Positions 60,030-64,000 of a DNA stretch of 64,000 bases are shown here, one piece after another. The notes under the pieces are model-generated. The model saw only the letters and a list, made by a program, of their open reading frames with translations, was not told where the DNA came from and did not search any database. The stretch covers positions 2,108,001-2,172,000 of the forward strand of contig CBDFKF010000004.1 of NCBI GenBank assembly GCA_965248765.1. Direction: 5' to 3'. The translations under genes were made by a program, and so were the position numbers. This DNA is from CBDFKF01 sp965248765. Lineage in GTDB: Bacteria > Pseudomonadota > Alphaproteobacteria > VGEJ01. Each line of letters starts with the position of its first letter. Position 1 is the stretch's first letter.

Positions 60030-60254
60030 TGGTGGCGCGGCAGGCAGCCTCCGGGCTGCTGGACCTCGTGTTCTCGGAGGGCGCCCTCCACCTACGTTGA
60101 TACGATCGAGCAGGCGCACAAGGCGGTGGGACGCTACCTCAAGCCCGTCGGCCGCCTGTTGGCCTACGTCTACCGGCAGAAAGGGCCGGACCGGGAGTAC
60201 ACGGACGACTATGTCGGGCAGAAGCTCCGAGAGATGAGCATCGCCACACGATAG
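60030..60254 (+). pseudogene. Fossil of a SAM methyltransferase C-terminal part
   Basis: Out of frame pieces read SGLLDLVFSEGALH (frame to ~60089) and, in the next frame, TYVDTIEQAHKAVGRYLKPV GRLLAYVYRQKGPDREYTDD (split) to a stop at 60252-60254. The D-x-VFSEGALHH / YVYRKK-P-REFTDDY arrangement is characteristic of a group of class I methyltransferases in polysaccharide loci. No N-terminal SAM motif precedes it, so only the middle and end of an old gene remain, with a frameshift. Confidence 0.6.
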
Positions 60255-60409
60255 AAGAGGTTCGCAACTGGTGCACGAGACCGGCCTCCCGGTTGAGCGG
60301 GAGTTGGTGGAGGACGCTGATATCACGATAATCGCGCCCGAATCCGATGCCAATGCCTGATACCAAATGTCCGGGTCGATCGCGGTAACCGTACCGGCAG
60401 GGTGATGCG

Positions 60410-60919
60410 ATGGATGAGCTCATCGGGCGCATAAGAGCAGCGTATCGGTCTCTGCAGCAGGCCAATATGCGCACTTGGAAGCGCCGCGTGCCCTTCGGAG
60501 ACCTGGTCACGGACCGGTCCGAGATCGCACGCGAGTACGGGTTCGGTGAGGCAACCACCTGCTACGACAATGTGGTCATCCTCGGCGACGTGGTCGTTGG
60601 AAGCCATTCCTGGATCGGACCGAACGTCATTCTCGATGGCTCGGGCGGGCTTCGGATCGGCGACTACGTGTCGATCAGCGCCGGTGTTCAGATCTACACC
60701 CACGACACGGTCCGTTGGGCGATGTCCATGGGGGAAGCCGACTACGACTACGCTCCCACCGCGATCGGATCGGGCGTCTATATCGGCCCGAATACGGTAA
60801 TTCAACGCGGAGTCACCATCGGCGACCGCACCGTCATCGGCGCCTCGGCGTTCGTCAATCGTGATATCCCCGCGGGCTCGCGTGCTTGGGGCGTACCGGC
60901 GAAGGTGCAATCGCCGTAG
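60410..60919 (+). CDS. Hexapeptide-repeat sugar acyltransferase
   Basis: A 169-residue left-handed beta-helix enzyme. Isoleucine-patch hexapeptides are visible: VVILGD, VVVGSH, SWIGPN, VILDGS, LRIGDY, then ISAGVQIYTHDT, and IGSGVYIGPNTVIQRGVTIG DRTVIGASAFVNRDIPAG (split). The DT after IYTH provides the active-site histidine loop. It is similar to WbpD/VioB/NeuD-type acetyltransferases acting on amino sugars, consistent with the neighbouring DegT aminotransferase. ATG 60410 follows a GCAGGGTGATGC leader. Confidence 0.85.
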   Translation: MDELIGRIRAAYRSLQQANMRTWKRRVPFGDLVTDRSEIAREYGFGEATTCYDNVVILGDVVVGSHSWIGPNVILDGSGGLRIGDYVSISAGVQIYTHDTVRWAMSMGEADYDYAPTAIGSGVYIGPNTVIQRGVTIGDRTVIGASAFVNRDIPAGSRAWGVPAKVQSP

Positions 60920-60943
60920 CCGTAAGGCCCCGCCGGTCGCCGT

Positions 60944-61453
60944 TCAGCGGTACGCGGCGGGGGCCACGCGTTCCTTGGCGATCCGTACTTTGGCGGGACG
61001 GCCGAGCAGGTCCAACAGCACGAACACTCGCTGATCGCTCTCGGCAACGAACAGCGCGGAGTAGTCGTGAAACGGCCCGCCCCGTATCTGCACCCGCTCA
61101 CCCGGCAGGTAGTCGCTCCTGCTCTCGATCGGGACGAAGCCTTCGGCATCTTCGCGCAAGCGGATTTCGTCGATGATGGATGGAGCCACCGATGCCGGCC
61201 GCGGTCCATACGAGATCAGGTTCACCACCCCCGGGGCCGCCCCGATCACCCTGCTGCCGGTAAGGGCGAGGTCGGCGCGGACGAACAGGTAGCGCGGAAA
61301 CAGCGGCGCGGTGACCCAATCGGTACGGCGCGCGTGCCGCCGCTTCTTCCGGCACATCGGCACATACACCTCGAGGCCGCGCTCCCACAGGTTGGAGCGC
61401 GCCCAGAGCTCCTTTCGGGGCTGCGTGTAGGCGGCGTACCACGGCGCCTTCAT
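60944..61453 (-). CDS. NusG-like transcription antiterminator (specialised paralogue)
   Basis: A 169-residue protein with an NGN domain (WYAAYTQPRKELWARSNLWE, VYVPMCRKKR, LFPRYLFVRADL) and a KOW-type C-terminal part (LPGERVQIRGGPFHDYSALF...VLLDLLGRPAKVRI). It is the operon-specific paralogue class that includes RfaH and UpxY, which lets RNA polymerase read through long polysaccharide operons. ATG 61453 overlaps the stop of the winged-helix gene by four bases, so the pair is coupled. The 18-kb Gfo/Idh operon with its alternative-hairpin leader is a natural target. Confidence 0.85.
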   Translation of the reverse strand: MKAPWYAAYTQPRKELWARSNLWERGLEVYVPMCRKKRRHARRTDWVTAPLFPRYLFVRADLALTGSRVIGAAPGVVNLISYGPRPASVAPSIIDEIRLREDAEGFVPIESRSDYLPGERVQIRGGPFHDYSALFVAESDQRVFVLLDLLGRPAKVRIAKERVAPAAYR

Positions 61454-62094
61454 GAACGAGGCTCTCCGCTCGCTTGACCGATCCTGAGGAGTGCCGGAGC
61501 GACCACGCGGTCGGGGCCGGCGTGTGCCCTTATCATCTCGAACATGGCCTGCGGCCGTTCCATGTCGGTAATCAGGAACGCATCGACGCTCGCGAGGTCC
61601 TCGAGTTTCCTGACCATCGGCAGTCCCATGAAGCTGCCGTCCCGCGCCTCCGGGCCAAACACCTGCTCCACCTGCACAGGGTAGCGGGTGGCACAGAGAA
61701 CGGCGATCTCGGCGAGGTCGCCTGGGCCGCAGAGCGAAAGGCGGCTCCGATTACACGCCACGCACGCATCGAGGAGACCATCAATCTCGTTGCGAGCGGT
61801 CCGATAAAAACCCAGGGATTTCTTGAGGTAGCTCGCGGTGAGCCGGCTCTTCTCGGCAAAGCCCTGGGGCGTCAGATAGTAGACGTAGCGGTGTGGAGGG
61901 GCTTTGCGGACCTTGACCAGGCCCTTGCGGACACACCGTCTGAGGTAGGCGTTAGTCAGACCGAGCGCGATCCCTAGCTCATTCGCCAGCGACCGCTGCG
62001 AGACGCGGCTATTGCCGTGAACGGCGTCGAGCAGCCCGAGGACTATTTGATCGTCGTCGGGTTTCTCGACATTGACCGTGCCGCCGTTGCCCAT
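61450..62094 (-). CDS. Winged-helix transcriptional regulator of the polysaccharide locus
   Basis: A 214-residue protein with an N-terminal MarR-like winged helix (QRSLANELGIALGLTNAYLR, RYVYYLTPQGFAEKSRLTAS) and a C-terminal ~110-residue alpha/beta sensor-like part (LCGPGDLAEIAVLCATRYPV, DAFLITDMERPQAMFEMIR). Winged-helix/NusG gene pairs of this type are frequent in exopolysaccharide loci of alphaproteobacteria. ATG 62094 is chosen at the first residue of a normal N-terminus (MGNGGTVN). Two tandem 17-base palindromes lie 20-58 bases upstream, so it is probably autoregulated. Confidence 0.8.
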   Translation of the reverse strand: MGNGGTVNVEKPDDDQIVLGLLDAVHGNSRVSQRSLANELGIALGLTNAYLRRCVRKGLVKVRKAPPHRYVYYLTPQGFAEKSRLTASYLKKSLGFYRTARNEIDGLLDACVACNRSRLSLCGPGDLAEIAVLCATRYPVQVEQVFGPEARDGSFMGLPMVRKLEDLASVDAFLITDMERPQAMFEMIRAHAGPDRVVAPALLRIGQASGEPRS

Positions 62095-62113
62095 GCCCAC
62101 TGCGCGAGCTCCC

Positions 62114-62156
62114 CGTTCACGCCGTGAACGTACAGCGTTCACGCCATGAACGTCAA
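62114..62156 (-). promoter_or_regulatory. Promoter with two tandem 17-base operators
   Basis: CGTTCACGCCGTGAACG (62114-62130) is a perfect palindrome, and CGTTCACGCCATGAACG (62136-62152) is a near-identical second copy; their centres are 22 bases apart, about two helical turns. On the minus strand TTGACG (62156-62151) lies at the upstream edge of the second site and could be the -35, placing the operators over the promoter core of the winged-helix gene. Confidence 0.75.
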
Positions 62157-62171
62157 GCCGCCGGGCGTGCT

Positions 62172-63339
62172 TCAGGCGTCGATGGCTTCGCGCACCGCCA
62201 CGATGATGCGGTCCTGGGTGGCGGGATCGAGGTCGGCGTGCATCGGCAGGCTGAGGACCCGCCCCGTCAATGCCTCCGCCACCGGGGTGCCGCCGGGCGC
62301 GGTGGGGCAGTGTGCGTAGGCCGCGCAATGGTTTATTGTCTTAGGATAATATACAGCCGTGGGCATACCTTCCGCCTTCATTCGGGCGGCCACCGTGTCA
62401 CCATTGTCAAGTTTTGATCGTGTACTGCGCCCAGCTCGATGTCGCCTCGCTCGGCAGGCTCGGCACCTCGACCACATCGGCCAAGCCCTCGCCGTAACGC
62501 CGCGCCGCGTCCCCCCGCGCCACGAGCTCGTCGGCGAACACCTCGAGCTTGGCCAGCAGGATCGCCGCCTGCAGGGTATCGAGCCGGCTGTTGGTGCCAA
62601 CGCGCTCGATGTCGTGCTTGTCGCGCCCTCGGCCATGCTGGCGCAATGAGCGCAGCGTCTCGGCCGCCGCCGCATCGCCCGTGAAGATCGCCCCGCCATC
62701 GCCGTAGCACCCCAACGGCTTGGCCGGGAAAAAGCTCGTCGTCGTCAGCGCCGCCAAGGTGCCAACCGGCCTGGCGCGGTAGGTGGCGCCGAAGCTCTGC
62801 GCGGCATCGGCGATGACCACCAGGCCGTGCTCATCGGCGATCGCCCCCACCTCGGCATAATCGGCCGGCTGGCCGAACAGATCGACCGAGATGACTGCCG
62901 CCGGCCGGAGTGTGCCTTCCCTCCGAATAGACTCGGCGGCGGCCGCGAGGCTTGCCGGATCCATGTTGAAGCTCGCCGCATCGACATCGACGAACACCGG
63001 CACCGCGCCGCAGAGCGCCACCGCCCCGGCCGTCGCCGCGAACGTGAAAGCCGGCACGAACACCGCGTCGCCTGGGCCGATCCCCCTGGCCATCAGCGCA
63101 AGACACAGGGCATCGGTGCCGTTCGCGCAGGTCACGGCGAAACGCGCGCCGCAGAAGGCGACGAGGGCTTCCTCGAGGGCCGCGACCTCGGGTCCCATGA
63201 TGAACCGGCTGTGGTCGAGGACCGCCGCCATCGCGGCATCTAGTCGGGGGCTGAGCCGGCGCCGCTGGGCCGCGAGATCAACGAAGGCAAGCGGCACGTC
63301 CGGCATGGCGGAGGCGTCACAAACAGCGCCGCGACTCAT
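62172..63339 (-). pseudogene. DegT-family aminotransferase, one-base frameshift
   Basis: A second DegT/DnrJ/EryC1/StrS aminotransferase, about 388 residues when a frameshift near 62408-62416 is corrected. The first frame runs from MPDVPLAFVDLAAQRRR through PAFTFAATAGAVALCGAVPV, ADAAQSFGATYRARP and the PLP lysine SFFPAKPLGCYGDGGAIFTG to SSWAQYTIK. After one extra A in the AAAA run the second frame continues KLDNGDTVAARMKAEGMPTA VYYPKTINHCAAYAHCP (split) to the stop. The total of 1168 bases is one more than a multiple of three. The PAFTF / FFPAKPLG type is typical of the WbpE/DesV group. The intact enzyme would aminate a keto-sugar nucleotide. Confidence 0.8.
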
Positions 63340-63440
63340 CGGTTGGACTCATTCGGCGGCTTTCCTGGAAGCGCCGAGACGGTAGCACTCGCGCAAATCG
63401 GCGCCAAGCCCGGTGCTCCTTTTTTGGTTGCCGGTTTCCT

Positions 63441-64000
63441 TCAGCCCGGCGCCAGAAGCTCGTCATAAAGGGAGAGCGTCCGCTCCACGACCGCGTCTAC
63501 GCCAAAGCCGTCGCGGGCGATCTGCCGTCCACACCGTCCCATGCGTTGGCGCAGCGCCGGATCGGCGAGCAGGCGTGCGAGCGCAGCCGAGAGAGCCGCG
63601 TCATCGTCGCAGGGCACAAGGATTCCGTTCTCGCCATCGCGCACGATCTCACGGCAGCCGGCGATGTCGGTCGCGACGATAGGGCGGCCGGCAGCCGCTG
63701 CCTCGATCAAGATCTTCGGCACGCCCTCGCCGTAGCGCGACGGCAGGCAGACGATGTGCGCACCGGCGAGGACCGCCGGCATGTCCGTCCGCCGCCCCCA
63801 CCACTCCACCAAGCCCTCCTCGACCCACGCCCGGAGCTGCGACTCGGGCACTCCGATCGCGGTCGTCGTGTTGCCGACGATCACGAAGCGCGCCGAGTTA
63901 CCCCGCTCCTTGATGCGGCGCGCAGCCTCAGCGAACGCGCCCACCCCCTTCTCCCACAAGAGACGCGATGCAAACAACACGATCGGCGGACCATCGGTCT
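63441..64000 (-). CDS. Glycosyltransferase family 4, C-terminal half (runs off window)
   Basis: The frame is open to the end of the window on the minus strand. The visible ~187 residues are the nucleotide-sugar domain: PPIVLFASRLLWEKGVGAF, FVIVGNTTTAIGVPESQLRA, LPSRYGEGVPKILIEAAAAG (E-x7-E) and a helical tail. The N-terminal domain lies beyond 64000. Stop is at 63441, about 100 bases upstream of the DegT gene start on the same strand. Confidence 0.88.
   Translation of the reverse strand, partial: TDGPPIVLFASRLLWEKGVGAFAEAARRIKERGNSARFVIVGNTTTAIGVPESQLRAWVEEGLVEWWGRRTDMPAVLAGAHIVCLPSRYGEGVPKILIEAAAAGRPIVATDIAGCREIVRDGENGILVPCDDDAALSAALARLLADPALRQRMGRCGRQIARDGFGVDAVVERTLSLYDELLAPG

Overview
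This is a GC-rich, gene-dense chromosomal window that looks like a free-living alphaproteobacterium, possibly Rhodospirillales-like. That placement is an inference. It rests on glycine-rich FecR-type surface proteins, a small NPCNPC-motif exported protein, two perfect CtrA-type TTAA-N7-TTAAC sites, and the paired winged-helix/NusG-like regulators of an exopolysaccharide locus. I see no tRNA, rRNA, CRISPR array or complete mobile element. The only mobile DNA is an IS21-type remnant near 13.8-14.4 kb that interrupts a pentapeptide-repeat gene.

Region 1 (1-11.7 kb) is metabolic and molybdenum-centred. It holds the end of deoA, then a minus-strand fdhD-mobA-(single-domain ModE-like regulator) operon divergent from moaA. 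A perfect 8-6-8 palindrome of Mo-box form lies between the two promoters. Next come nadK, an M14/AstE-like hydrolase, an AbrB-type membrane protein, and a three-subunit molybdenum hydroxylase operon that ends in a MoaD/ThiS-like carrier.

Region 2 (11.8-27 kb) is accessory. It contains a decayed peptidoglycan-binding/RTX/lysozyme-like gene, the IS21 remnant, an orphan fliG, a cytochrome P450, a frameshifted glycosyltransferase beside an FkbM methyltransferase, a FecR protein with two nearby CtrA-type sites, pyrF, a DMSO-reductase-family molybdoenzyme, a PCu(A)C copper chaperone, a multiply frameshifted FecR/beta-barrel surface protein with a G8 tract, and the NPCNPC protein. Region 3 (27-30.8 kb) has a HAD hydrolase, a hypothetical protein, ispE, an alpha/beta hydrolase lipoprotein and a DUF3108 protein.

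Region 4 (31-64 kb) is a large polysaccharide locus. A YjbEFGH/Gfc-like secretion module comprises a small exported protein, a YjbF lipoprotein, a six-SLBB export protein and a YjbH protein carrying four extra tandem repeats. Wzz-like and Wzy-like membrane proteins follow. A 14-gene minus-strand run (58.5 to 40.3 kb) then encodes a Gfo/Idh dehydrogenase, an epimerase, two AsnB-type amidotransferases, three glycosyltransferase-type proteins, a sulfotransferase, an ABC exporter, a radical SAM/SPASM enzyme, a GT-C-like membrane protein and three methyltransferases. Its leader can form two mutually exclusive hairpins. Upstream are a DegT aminotransferase, a methyltransferase fossil, a hexapeptide acyltransferase, a NusG-like antiterminator co-transcribed with a winged-helix regulator behind two tandem 17-bp palindromes, a frameshifted second DegT gene and the end of another glycosyltransferase. 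Together these suggest synthesis and export of an amino-sugar-containing, probably sulfated and methylated extracellular glycan.

At least six loci carry single-base indels, several in G, C or A runs. Either base-calling error or recent decay could explain this, so frames there should be confirmed before biological conclusions are drawn.
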